64,000 nt of DNA. It comes from Brucella rhizosphaerae. GTDB taxonomy: Bacteria; Pseudomonadota; Alphaproteobacteria; Rhizobiales; Rhizobiaceae. This document shows, piece after piece, positions 1 to 9,068 of the stretch (positions within the stretch are counted from its first letter, which is position 1; each line of letters begins with the position of its first letter). The position numbers and the translations under genes were made by a program. A model generated the notes under the pieces. That model ran no database searches and was not told the DNA's origin. It saw nothing but the letters and a program-made list of their open reading frames with translations. Location of the stretch: the NCBI RefSeq assembly GCF_002252475.1, contig NZ_NNRK01000029.1, positions 248,001 through 312,000 on the forward strand, written 5' to 3'.

Positions 1-11
1 CGGTTATCTGA

Positions 12-1238
<1,227 letters not shown>

Positions 1239-1260
1239 ACACTTCAGACATTGAATGACG

Positions 1261-1284
1261 AAGGGGCCGAAAGGCCCCTTTTTC
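1261..1284 (+). terminator. Rho-independent terminator of aatA
   Basis: Perfect 8-bp stem AAGGGGCC/GGCCCCTT with a GAAA tetraloop followed by a T run, 23 bases after the aatA stop codon. Confidence 0.9.
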
Positions 1285-1330
1285 GTATCTGCACTTCTGA
1301 GAAAAAGTGGTGGCTTGGCAAAAAGCCAAA

Positions 1331-1441
1331 AAAAAAGCCAGACAAATGTCTGGCTTTGAGTTTTGAAGGTGCCATTGAGGCAAACCTCCAGAGGGGAACA
1401 CTCAGCCTGCGCAAATGGGAGGAGGAAACGCAGCGCTGAGA
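1331..1441 (-). ncRNA. abcR: AbcR-type (alpha-r15) trans-acting sRNA candidate
   Basis: No gene fits here, but the minus strand reads as a compact sRNA of about 110 nt. The 5' end folds into an 11-bp stem (CTCAGC-bulge-CTGCG, 1440-1429, with CGCAGGCTGAG, 1411-1401) whose loop (1428-1412) carries the anti-Shine-Dalgarno string CCTCCTCCCA. A small CCTC/GAGG hairpin follows at about 1394-1385. A perfect terminator ends it: AAAGCCAGAC/GTCTGGCTTT (1357-1334) then nine T. Known of the family: AbcR RNAs are about 110-120 nt, Hfq-dependent, show a CUCCCA-type motif in the first loop, and repress ABC-transporter mRNAs. In rhizobia and Brucella they are tied to the LysR regulator LsrB/VtlR, a homologue of which lies 5.6 kb away. 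The alternative is an mmgR/suhB (alpha-r14) RNA, which shares the CCTCCTCCC motif. Confidence 0.75.
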
Positions 1442-1446
1442 TGACC

Positions 1447-1482
1447 TTTATATGCCTTGTGCTCATTGTTTTTGCAATGCAA
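1447..1482 (-). promoter_or_regulatory. Putative promoter/LysR site for the AbcR-like sRNA
   Basis: Reading the minus strand, an 11-bp palindrome TTGCATTGCAA (1482-1472) contains a -35-like TTGCAA, followed after 19 bases by TATAAA (1452-1447), about 7 bases before the predicted 5' end of the sRNA. The palindrome is a plausible VtlR/LsrB site, but that is inference from the known VtlR-AbcR2 link. Confidence 0.4.
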
Positions 1483-1820
1483 CTTTATAGCAATACAGCC
1501 ATGCGTTTTTTGCATAGCTAAAAAATCAGAAAAACATAAATAAATTCATACGCTTACTGATTAACCACTGAATCATTATTCGATATCAGCCCTATAAAGA
1601 CCGCCCAAACAGCAGGCAGATTCAAGCCTGCCTTGCCTGTAAAAACAGCAAATCACTTCCAGTGGCAACATTCACAGGGGCTGTCACGAAACTATCACCG
1701 CGCTGCATCGAACCTGTCACAGAAGAGGCATAGAAGCCCTCGCAAGGCCGCAGCTATCCCCGATGAATGCCCAAAACGGCACGTGCTGCGCGCACCCCTT
1801 ATTCAAGAAGGAGCGCCACC

Positions 1821-2672
1821 TTGCGTATCGTTCAGATTACAGACACTCACCTCAGCCCTACCAAGTCGCACTTCAACAGCAACTGGTCTCCATTGGTCGC
1901 GTGGGTCGAACAGCAGAAGCCGGACCTTATCATTCATACAGGTGACTTGACCGTCGACGGAGCCGATGTCGAAGCTGACCTGGTTTTCTGCCGCGACCGT
2001 ATTGCAGAGCTCTCTGCTCCGGTTCTGAGCTTGCCCGGCAATCATGACATCGGCCATCTTCCCGGCAGCCACCAGCCCGTTAACCTTGAGCGCCTTGAGC
2101 GCTGGCGTAATCATTTCGGCCCGGACTATTGGGCTAAAGATTTTGGCGACTGGCGCATCATTGGTCTGAACAGCCTCATCATCGGTGCAGGCTCCGCTGA
2201 GGAAGAAGAGCAGTTCCAGTGGCTGGAAGCTGAATTGATCAACAGTGATGGCAAGCCAGTTGCGGTCTTTGCTCACAAGCCCGTTTTCGTTGATACGCCA
2301 AATGAAGGCGACACAGGTTACTGGGGCATTCGCCCGGCGCCTCGCCAGCGCCTTTATGATCTTTTCTCAGCCCACAATGTAAAACTTCATGCCAGCGGCC
2401 ATCTGCATCGTGCCTGGGCAGGTACTACTGATGGCATCAGCTATATCTGGGCACCCGCTGCCGCATTCACAGTAGGTTCGATTGAACGCGATCTGCCCGG
2501 CGAACGCATTCTCGGTGCAGTCATCCATGATCTCGGTGAGAGCGCAAGAAGCGAAATCGTCCACATCGCAGAACTGAAGCCCTTTGTGATCGACGATGTC
2601 ATGCACGAGGTCTATCCCCATCACACCGGCGACGGCAACGCCGCAAAGGTTGCTGAGGAGGCCAGCCAGTGA
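1821..2672 (+). CDS. Class III metallophosphoesterase (cyclic nucleotide/glycerophosphodiesterase type)
   Basis: Calcineurin-like phosphodiesterase of about 283 residues. It carries the full set of dinuclear-metal motifs: DTH near the N terminus, GDLTVDG, GNHD, a mid-protein HKP and a C-terminal GHLHRA. This resembles Icc/CpdA and GpdQ-like class III enzymes. I place the start at TTG 1821, because AAGAAGGAG lies 7 bases upstream and translation then begins right at the beta-strand before DTH; an ATG at 1767 would add 18 unlikely residues. The stop overlaps the next gene (GTGA). As the first gene of an ABC-importer operon it probably hydrolyses an imported phosphodiester or a related compound; the substrate is unknown. 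Confidence 0.88.
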   Translation: MRIVQITDTHLSPTKSHFNSNWSPLVAWVEQQKPDLIIHTGDLTVDGADVEADLVFCRDRIAELSAPVLSLPGNHDIGHLPGSHQPVNLERLERWRNHFGPDYWAKDFGDWRIIGLNSLIIGAGSAEEEEQFQWLEAELINSDGKPVAVFAHKPVFVDTPNEGDTGYWGIRPAPRQRLYDLFSAHNVKLHASGHLHRAWAGTTDGISYIWAPAAAFTVGSIERDLPGERILGAVIHDLGESARSEIVHIAELKPFVIDDVMHEVYPHHTGDGNAAKVAEEASQ

Positions 2673-3847
2673 GCACGCTCACCCTCCACGACATCAGCAA
2701 ATCCTATGGCAGCAACCGCATTCTCGATGGCATCTCACTGGAAGTGGCGGAGGGGGAATTCATCGCTCTCGTTGGCCCTTCCGGCTGTGGGAAAAGCACA
2801 TTACTGCGCATTCTGGCCGGGCTGGACCATGCAGACGAAGGCAGTATCGCCATTGCTGGGCGCGACATTACCGCAGCGCATCCAGCCGACCGAAATATGG
2901 CAATGGTCTTTCAATCTTACGCGCTCTATCCGCACTTGACGGCGGCACAGAACATCGCCGTACCGCTCGCCATGCGTGATCTGACAACGCTTGAGCGCAT
3001 GCCGCTCATCGGCTCCCTGATGCCCAGCCAGAGGAAAAAGCGTACAGCCATTCAGAAACAGGTCAGAGCCACAGCGACCAGCCTGAAAATAGACCAGTTG
3101 CTTGATCGTAAGCCGGGCCAGATGTCGGGAGGCCAGCGCCAGCGTGTAGCTCTCGCCCGCGCTCTTGTTCGCCAGCCGGGCGCATTTTTGATGGATGAGC
3201 CACTATCCAATCTCGATGCTAATCTCCGCGTTCATACCCGTGCAGAGATTGTCGAACTGCATCGTCGTGCTGGTGTACCGACGATCTACGTTACTCATGA
3301 TCAGGCCGAAGCGCTCAGCATGGCTGACCGTGTTGCAGTCATGATGGGTGGCAAGTTGCTGCAGATCGATACTCCAACTGCAATCTACAACGATCCGAAG
3401 CATATCGAAGTGGCGCAATTCATAGGTACGCCGCGCATCAATATTCTGGAAGCAGTGATCAGTGACAACGGCATTGTTCATTTTGCCGGTCACGCCATTC
3501 TGCAAGGCGTTGCTGCCCATTTCGGCGCGCAAGTCCACATCGGCATCAGACCCGAACATGTCCGTATCGTGCCGCATGACAAGACCGGCATCAGCGCAAC
3601 CGTCTCACGGATCGAGTTTCTGGGTTCAGAAGTGCTGATCTATATGAAAGCACCCGGCACGTTACAGGAACTGACGGCAAAACTCGACCCGGCAAATGCA
3701 AAACACATCACTACCGGCTTGCCAGTCGGCCTGCATTTTGAGGCCGCCAACGCCTATCTTTTTGGCGGTGACGGGCTGCGCTTGCGCCAACCTGCCGATA
3801 ACATCGTGACACTTGCAGCCCGTGAAAAGGCACCGGCTCATGTCTGA
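2669..3847 (+). CDS. ABC transporter ATPase, MsiK/UgpC (CUT1) family
   Basis: 392 residues. Walker A GPSGCGKST (about 37-45), the Q-loop, the signature MSGGQRQRVALARAL, Walker B FLMDEPLSNLD and the H-loop VTHDQAEAL are all intact. The C-terminal third (after about 240) is the TOBE-type regulatory domain typical of sugar and glycerol-phosphate importers. About 30 extra residues around 110-140 (basic, with RKKRTAIQK) insert into the helical domain compared with UgpC/MalK. The GTG start overlaps the preceding stop by four bases, indicating translational coupling. It energises the two permeases that follow. Confidence 0.93.
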   Translation: MSTLTLHDISKSYGSNRILDGISLEVAEGEFIALVGPSGCGKSTLLRILAGLDHADEGSIAIAGRDITAAHPADRNMAMVFQSYALYPHLTAAQNIAVPLAMRDLTTLERMPLIGSLMPSQRKKRTAIQKQVRATATSLKIDQLLDRKPGQMSGGQRQRVALARALVRQPGAFLMDEPLSNLDANLRVHTRAEIVELHRRAGVPTIYVTHDQAEALSMADRVAVMMGGKLLQIDTPTAIYNDPKHIEVAQFIGTPRINILEAVISDNGIVHFAGHAILQGVAAHFGAQVHIGIRPEHVRIVPHDKTGISATVSRIEFLGSEVLIYMKAPGTLQELTAKLDPANAKHITTGLPVGLHFEAANAYLFGGDGLRLRQPADNIVTLAAREKAPAHV

Positions 3848-4772
3848 TGCCGCCCTTCCCCATTCAGGCGTAAGCCGCGCGCGCACAGCCGCAGAAAATG
3901 CTCGCCGACGTGAAGAACGTCTTGCCTGGAAACTTGCAGCTCCAGCGATTCTTCTGACTGTGCTCCTGATCCTGCTGCCTACCGCCGCCGTGATCTTCTG
4001 GAGCTTCACTAATTTTGAACTTGGTTATGATGGTTTCGAGTTTATCGGCCTTGGTAATTATGCTGAGCTGTTCAGTGACCGCACCTTCCTGATCTCGCTC
4101 AAGAACACTGCGGTCTACACTGCTATTGTGGCTCCAGCCTCAGTCTTTCTCGGCCTGGGCGTAGCGCTGCTTATTGAAAGCGAAGTGCGCGGCAAGTCGT
4201 TCTTCCGCACGGTCTATTTTCTGCCGGTCGCGTCGCTTCTCGTTGCGATGGCAACGGTGTGGCAATATCTGCTGCACCCGACCCTGGGCCCCGTCAATGC
4301 CATGCTTGGCATGATTGGCATCACTGGCCCAAACTGGCTCGGTTCCAGTGACACGGTTCTCACCAGCCTTGCAATGATCGGCGTGTGGCAAAGCGTCGGC
4401 TTTAACATGGTGCTGTTTCTGGCAGGTCTCACTGCCATCCCGCGCGAGCTTTATTCGGCAGCAGAAGTTGACGGCGTGAAAAGCAGCTGGGAGCGCTTTC
4501 GACTGGTTACGTGGCCTTTGCTCGGTCCCACCACGCTTTTTGTAACAACGATCAGCATCATCAATGCAGTGAAGGTCTTTGAGACAGTCAAGACACTCAC
4601 AGAAGGCGGCCCGAACAAAGCATCCGAAGTGCTGCTCTGGACCATCTATCAGGAAGGCTTCGTCTATCTGCGGGTTGGCTATGCCTCAGCAATGACCGTG
4701 ATTTTCCTCGCCGTTCTTATTGTCCTGATGATGCTGCAGTTTCGTCTGCTTGACCGTCGCACCCACTATTGA
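3840..4772 (+). CDS. ABC transporter permease (MalF/UgpA-like)
   Basis: About 310 residues with six predicted membrane segments and a cytoplasmic N-terminal stretch rich in Arg. The inner-membrane EAA loop is visible as SAAEVDGVKSSWERF followed by WPLLGP. The ATG at 3840 overlaps the end of the ATPase gene by 8 bases; an upstream in-frame ATG at 3813 would overlap by more and lacks a better ribosome binding site. It pairs with the next permease to form the channel of a CUT1-type importer. Confidence 0.92.
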   Translation: MSDAALPHSGVSRARTAAENARRREERLAWKLAAPAILLTVLLILLPTAAVIFWSFTNFELGYDGFEFIGLGNYAELFSDRTFLISLKNTAVYTAIVAPASVFLGLGVALLIESEVRGKSFFRTVYFLPVASLLVAMATVWQYLLHPTLGPVNAMLGMIGITGPNWLGSSDTVLTSLAMIGVWQSVGFNMVLFLAGLTAIPRELYSAAEVDGVKSSWERFRLVTWPLLGPTTLFVTTISIINAVKVFETVKTLTEGGPNKASEVLLWTIYQEGFVYLRVGYASAMTVIFLAVLIVLMMLQFRLLDRRTHY

Positions 4773-4782
4773 GGAAACCCGG

Positions 4783-5604
4783 ATGACATTGGCTCGTTCT
4801 TTCCGTCTCGGAATTCTGTCGCTGGGTGCGCTGCTTTTTCTGGCACCCTACATCTTCATGCTGTCCACAGCCGCAAAGTCCCAACAGGACATTTTCTCAT
4901 CCTCGCTTTCGCTTATCCCGCAGCATTGGGCGCTTTGGGACAATCTGACCAAGGCTTTGACACGTGTGCCGATGGGGCTTCTGCTGTTTAACGGTGTTGT
5001 TGTCTGCGCGTTGGTTCTCGTCGTTCAAGTCGTCATCGCCATTCCCTGTGCCTATGCCATGGCAAAGCTGCAGTTTCGCGGCCAACGCACCATGATGATG
5101 ATGGTCATGCTTGGTCTGCTGGTGCCAATCCATGCGACCGCATTACCATTCTATGTCGGCTTTAATCAGCTTGGAGTGCTCAACAGCTATTTTGCTCTAA
5201 GCGCTCCATTCTTCATCTCGGTCTTCGGGATTTTCCTGTTTCTGCAGTTTTTTCGCGCCCTGCCAGATGATCTCATCAGTGCAGCTCGTCTTGATGGCAT
5301 GTCCGAAGCAGGTATCGTCATGCGGGTTATCGTTCCCAATGCATGGCCTGCTATCACTGCTTTCTCGATCTTCTCGGTTGTCGCTCATTGGAACGATCTT
5401 TTCTGGCCGCTGATTGTCGTCAATGGCATGGAGCGCGCCACACCGCCACTCGGCCTTCTGTATTTTCGCGCAGCCGAAGCAGGCGATGATTACGGCGCGC
5501 TGATGGCAGCGACACTCATCATTACACTACCGCTTCTGCTCGCGTTTCTCGCAGCGCAGCGGCGCTTCATCGAAGGCATAACCTTAACCGGCCTAAAGGG
5601 CTGA
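4783..5604 (+). CDS. ABC transporter permease (MalG/UgpE-like)
   Basis: About 273 residues with six predicted membrane helices and the EAA-loop motif SAARLDGMSEAGI then VIVPNAWPAI near residues 175-200. The start ATG at 4783 follows GAGGAAA 6 bases upstream and leaves a 10-base gap after the previous stop. A TTG at 4750 would overlap the upstream gene and is not needed. Second channel subunit of the same importer. Confidence 0.92.
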   Translation: MTLARSFRLGILSLGALLFLAPYIFMLSTAAKSQQDIFSSSLSLIPQHWALWDNLTKALTRVPMGLLLFNGVVVCALVLVVQVVIAIPCAYAMAKLQFRGQRTMMMMVMLGLLVPIHATALPFYVGFNQLGVLNSYFALSAPFFISVFGIFLFLQFFRALPDDLISAARLDGMSEAGIVMRVIVPNAWPAITAFSIFSVVAHWNDLFWPLIVVNGMERATPPLGLLYFRAAEAGDDYGALMAATLIITLPLLLAFLAAQRRFIEGITLTGLKG

Positions 5605-5637
5605 ATTCTCCCTCCCCATCCCCACAGGAGTTACTCC

Positions 5638-6903
5638 ATGAAACGCCTTTCTAGCGCTCTTGCCGCTCTGGCTGTTGCGACAGGCCTCACCGCGCCTGCT
5701 TTCGCTGACACCACACTGAATGTACATTATCCGATGCCGGGCTTCTTCAAGGATGTCATGGCCGACATCTCCACGAAGTTTATGGAAGAAAACCCTGACA
5801 TCAAGATCAACTTTGTAAGTCCTTCGGCGACTTACGAAGAAGGCATTCAGACGATCATGCGTCAGGCTGGCACCTCAGAAATGCCGGACATTACCTTCAC
5901 TGGTCTGAACCGCCTGCGCGTATTGGCTGAACGCAATATCGGCGTCGACATGAAGCCGCTTGTCGATAAAGAAGCAGATATGGAAGCCCAGGGCTTCACC
6001 GACCATCTGCTGAGCCTCGCACGTGTAGGCGACCGTCAGGTCGGTCTGGCTTTCGCAACCTCAAACCCGATCATGTATTACAATGCCGATCTGGTTAAGG
6101 CCGCAGGTGGCAATCCCGACACACCTCCAGCAACCTGGGACGAAGTGATCGAGCTCGGCGGCAAGATCAAGGCACTGGGCAATGGCAACGAAGGCATCGA
6201 TTTCCGCTGGCAGGGCGATGACTGGATGTTCTCAGCCCTTCTGTTTGGTGCTGGTGGCACAATGCTGACCCAAGATGAGAAGAAAGTGGCCTTTGATGGG
6301 CCAGAAGGTCTCGCAGCCTTCAAGCTTGTAGATCGTATGGTGAAAGAAGGCGGCCTGCCGGTTCTGACGAAGGCTGCCGGTGAGCAGGCTTTTGCCGCCG
6401 GTAAAGTCGGCTTTGCATTCCAGACAACCGGTGCGCTGCGCAACACGATCAAGAATGTCGGCGATAAGTTCGACATGCGCACCGCCAAAATTCCCCTTCT
6501 CAACCAGGAAAAAGGTCGTCTGCCAACCGGCGGTAATGCGGTTGTTATCCTGACCGAAGATCAGGCCAAGCAGGATGCTGCCTGGAAATTCGCCAAGTTC
6601 GCTGCCGGCCCTTATGGCGCATCTGTTGTCGTTCCGGGTACAGGCTATGTTCCAAATAACGAACTGGCAGCAAAGTCGGATGAGTATCTCGGCAAATTCT
6701 ACGAGGAAAACCCACTGTTTAAAGCCGGTCTCAGCCAGATGTCACTGATGATCCCGTGGTATGCTTTCCCCGGGTCAAATGGCGTCAAGGTTACGCAGAC
6801 CATCGTCGATAATCTCTCGCGCGTCGTGGAACAGTCGGCATCGCCCGAAGACGCTCTCGCAGATGCATCCAAGGAAGTGCAGCGCCTGCTGCCGCGTAAG
6901 TAA
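5638..6903 (+). CDS. ABC transporter periplasmic solute-binding protein (family 1, UgpB-like)
   Basis: 421 residues. A Sec signal peptide (KR, hydrophobic core, cleavage near AFA-DT at about 24) is followed by a family 1 binding-protein fold (IKINFVSPSATYEEG; GGNPDTPPATWDEV; GGNAVVILTEDQAKQDAAWKF). ATG 5638 follows ACAGGAG. As the last gene of the phosphodiesterase-ABC operon it should set substrate choice. It resembles glycerol-3-phosphate and sugar binders, but the ligand cannot be read from sequence. A terminator follows. Confidence 0.92.
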   Translation: MKRLSSALAALAVATGLTAPAFADTTLNVHYPMPGFFKDVMADISTKFMEENPDIKINFVSPSATYEEGIQTIMRQAGTSEMPDITFTGLNRLRVLAERNIGVDMKPLVDKEADMEAQGFTDHLLSLARVGDRQVGLAFATSNPIMYYNADLVKAAGGNPDTPPATWDEVIELGGKIKALGNGNEGIDFRWQGDDWMFSALLFGAGGTMLTQDEKKVAFDGPEGLAAFKLVDRMVKEGGLPVLTKAAGEQAFAAGKVGFAFQTTGALRNTIKNVGDKFDMRTAKIPLLNQEKGRLPTGGNAVVILTEDQAKQDAAWKFAKFAAGPYGASVVVPGTGYVPNNELAAKSDEYLGKFYEENPLFKAGLSQMSLMIPWYAFPGSNGVKVTQTIVDNLSRVVEQSASPEDALADASKEVQRLLPRK

Positions 6904-6917
6904 CACACGCGAAAAAG

Positions 6918-6953
6918 AAAAGGCCGCGCTGGATGATCCAGCGCGGCCTTTTC
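6918..6953. terminator. Bidirectional terminator between the ABC operon and the LysR gene
   Basis: Long perfect stem AAAGGCCGCGCTGGA with its complement around a TGA loop, A-rich on the left and T-rich on the right, so it can end both the + operon and the - LysR gene. Confidence 0.88.
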
Positions 6954-6970
6954 ATATCGTAGAACCGAAA

Positions 6971-7876
6971 TCAGAAGGTCCAGTTGCGCGCCTTCGAGAA
7001 TAGGAAGTCACGGAAGGCATGAAGCTTAGCCGAATTTTTCAACGCTTCCGGGTAGCAGAAGAACGTATCAAACGACGGAATTTCCTCAAGCTCGGGCAGA
7101 AGCTGCACCAGACCGGATTCCTTATCCGCCATATAGTCTGGCAGAACTGCTATGCCAACACCGCGCTGAACAGCACGACGAATGGACAGCAGATTATTCA
7201 CCTGCAAAACCGGAATGCGTGCACTTCCATCTGAGCGACCCGCGATCTCCAGCCAGTTCAACCCGGTGAGATAGCTCGGCGCAGGCTCACCAAATGTCAC
7301 CACACGATGCTGGTCAATCTCATCGATCGAATTCAGCTTGCCGTATTTGGAAACATAGCCTGCCGACGCATAGACGTGCATATGCACAGTGAACAGACGG
7401 CGCTGGATCAGATCGGGCTGCTGGGGCTGACGCAGACGGATCGCGCAGTCTGCATGACGCATGGTGAGATCCAGCTCTTCATTATCAAGAATGAGCTGAA
7501 GCTGCACATCAGGATAGAGCTCGACAAACTCCTGAATGCGTTCGATCAACCAGCCTGAACCCAAACCAACTGTTGTCGTGACGCGTAGACGCCCTGTGGG
7601 CTTCTCCTTGCTTTCAGCCAGTTTCGAACGGACATTTTCGAGCTTCATCAGCACGTCATGCGCCGTCCGATAGAGCGTTTCACCCTGCTCTGTCAAAATA
7701 AGGCCGCGGGCATGGCGATGGAATAACGGAACGCCAACGTCCTGCTCCAACGCGCTGACCTGACGCGAAATAGCGGATTGCGACAGATGCAATGTCTGTG
7801 CGGCATGGGTGAAGGACCCGGCTTCCGCAGCAGCATGGAAAATGCGCAGTTTGTCCCAGTCGAGCGGTGCGACCAC
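6971..7876 (-). CDS. vtlR: LysR-family regulator, VtlR/LsrB type
   Basis: 301 residues: an N-terminal winged HTH (DWDKLRIFHAAAEAGSFT, then QSAISRQVSALEQ, about 6-45) and a periplasmic-binding-like effector domain. Cysteines lie at about 144 (HADCAIRL) and 274 (FFCYPEAL). The first may match the redox-responsive Cys reported for Sinorhizobium LsrB, but I infer that from position only. It is transcribed with trxB (15-base gap), the arrangement known for lsrB in Sinorhizobium and vtlR in Brucella, where this regulator controls the sRNA AbcR2, redox genes and virulence. The symbol rests on family and synteny. Confidence 0.85.
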   Translation of the reverse strand: MVAPLDWDKLRIFHAAAEAGSFTHAAQTLHLSQSAISRQVSALEQDVGVPLFHRHARGLILTEQGETLYRTAHDVLMKLENVRSKLAESKEKPTGRLRVTTTVGLGSGWLIERIQEFVELYPDVQLQLILDNEELDLTMRHADCAIRLRQPQQPDLIQRRLFTVHMHVYASAGYVSKYGKLNSIDEIDQHRVVTFGEPAPSYLTGLNWLEIAGRSDGSARIPVLQVNNLLSIRRAVQRGVGIAVLPDYMADKESGLVQLLPELEEIPSFDTFFCYPEALKNSAKLHAFRDFLFSKARNWTF

Positions 7877-7891
7877 CTTCTCCCCCTCTCG

Positions 7892-8866
7892 TTACTCCGC
7901 AGCTTCGTGCAGCGGTTCCTGTGCAGCCAACCAGCGCTCGGATTCGAGCGCTGCCATGCAGCCCATACCAGCGGCAGTCACTGCCTGCCGGTAAATATCA
8001 TCGGTAACATCACCAGCGGCAAAAATGCCCGGCACGTCGGTAGCGGTCGAATCGGGTGCGGTCCAAAGATAGCCATTTGGCTTCTGCTTGAGCTTGCCCT
8101 CGAACAAAGAAACTGCAGGCGCATGCCCAATCGCGACGAACACGCCGTGAACTTCATGCTCGCTCAACGCGCCAGTCGCGATATTCTTGAGACGAACACC
8201 TGTCACCGTCGCACCCATAGGTGGCTGCGCTTCTGTCCCTACGATCTCGTCAATAACGCTGTTCCAGATAACCTTGACGTTCTCACGTGACATCAGGCGA
8301 TCCTGCATGATCTTCTCGGCGCGGAAACCTTCACGGCGATGCACCACGGTAACGCTCCTGGCGATATGCGAAAGATAGAGTGCTTCTTCGACAGCCGTAT
8401 TGCCGCCGCCAACCACAACCACATCCTTGCCGCGATAGAAGAAGCCATCACAGGTCGCACAAGCTGAAACGCCACCGCCCATGAAAGTCTGTTCGCTCTC
8501 CAGACCAAGCCATTTCGCCTGAGCACCGGTCGCAATAATCAGCGCATCACAAGTATAAACGGTGCCGGAATCGCCGATCAGACGAAAAGGACGCGACGTC
8601 GTATCGACTTCAGTGATGATGTCATAAAGGATTTCAGCGCCAACATTCTGTGCCTGCGTGGCCATCTGGTCCATCATCCACGGGCCCTGCACTGGTTCGG
8701 CATAGCCCGGATAGTTTTCCACATCAGTCGTGATCATCAACTGACCACCCTGCTGCAAGCCGGTAATGATGATCGGCTTGAGCATCGCGCGCGCAGCATA
8801 AATGGCCGCCGTATAGCCTGCCGGACCAGAGCCGATTACAATAACGGGCGCATGACGCTGTGACAT
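7892..8866 (-). CDS. trxB: Thioredoxin reductase (NADPH)
   Basis: 324 residues. FAD-binding GSGPAGYTAAIYAARA at the N terminus, redox-active CATC at about 136-139, NADPH-binding GGGNTAVEEALYLS, and C-terminal FAAGDVTDDIYRQAVTAAGMGCMAA. It reduces thioredoxin in the cytoplasm. The ATG at 8866 has GGAGAA upstream; the open frame continues 54 codons upstream, but that stretch is not TrxR-like. It is followed 15 bases later by the LysR gene, so the two are likely co-transcribed, fitting the redox role of LsrB-type regulators. Confidence 0.95.
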   Translation of the reverse strand: MSQRHAPVIVIGSGPAGYTAAIYAARAMLKPIIITGLQQGGQLMITTDVENYPGYAEPVQGPWMMDQMATQAQNVGAEILYDIITEVDTTSRPFRLIGDSGTVYTCDALIIATGAQAKWLGLESEQTFMGGGVSACATCDGFFYRGKDVVVVGGGNTAVEEALYLSHIARSVTVVHRREGFRAEKIMQDRLMSRENVKVIWNSVIDEIVGTEAQPPMGATVTGVRLKNIATGALSEHEVHGVFVAIGHAPAVSLFEGKLKQKPNGYLWTAPDSTATDVPGIFAAGDVTDDIYRQAVTAAGMGCMAALESERWLAAQEPLHEAAE

Positions 8867-9068
8867 GAGGATAGTTCTCCGGTCCAAAAATCGATTTAAA
8901 TCGTGGGCTTTCGGCTCACCAGAATCGCCTTCGCGCCCAGCTTTGCCAATGCCCTGATATTGTGGCCAAGGTAGGTCTGCGATCCGCTGTTTGCAAGGTT
9001 CCCACGGCATTTGCTGCGCTTTAGCCACAGCTTGTCACCATTCCGTACAATGATGCGGCATACTCACA

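Noticed and set aside
1251-1439. Short + strand ORF after aatA
   Set aside because: Starts inside the terminator region and covers the minus-strand sRNA; no ribosome binding site and no protein character.
1561-1766. Second AbcR-like copy next to the sRNA
   Set aside because: Tandem AbcR genes exist in rhizobia, but I see no second CCTCCTCCC loop or terminator here.
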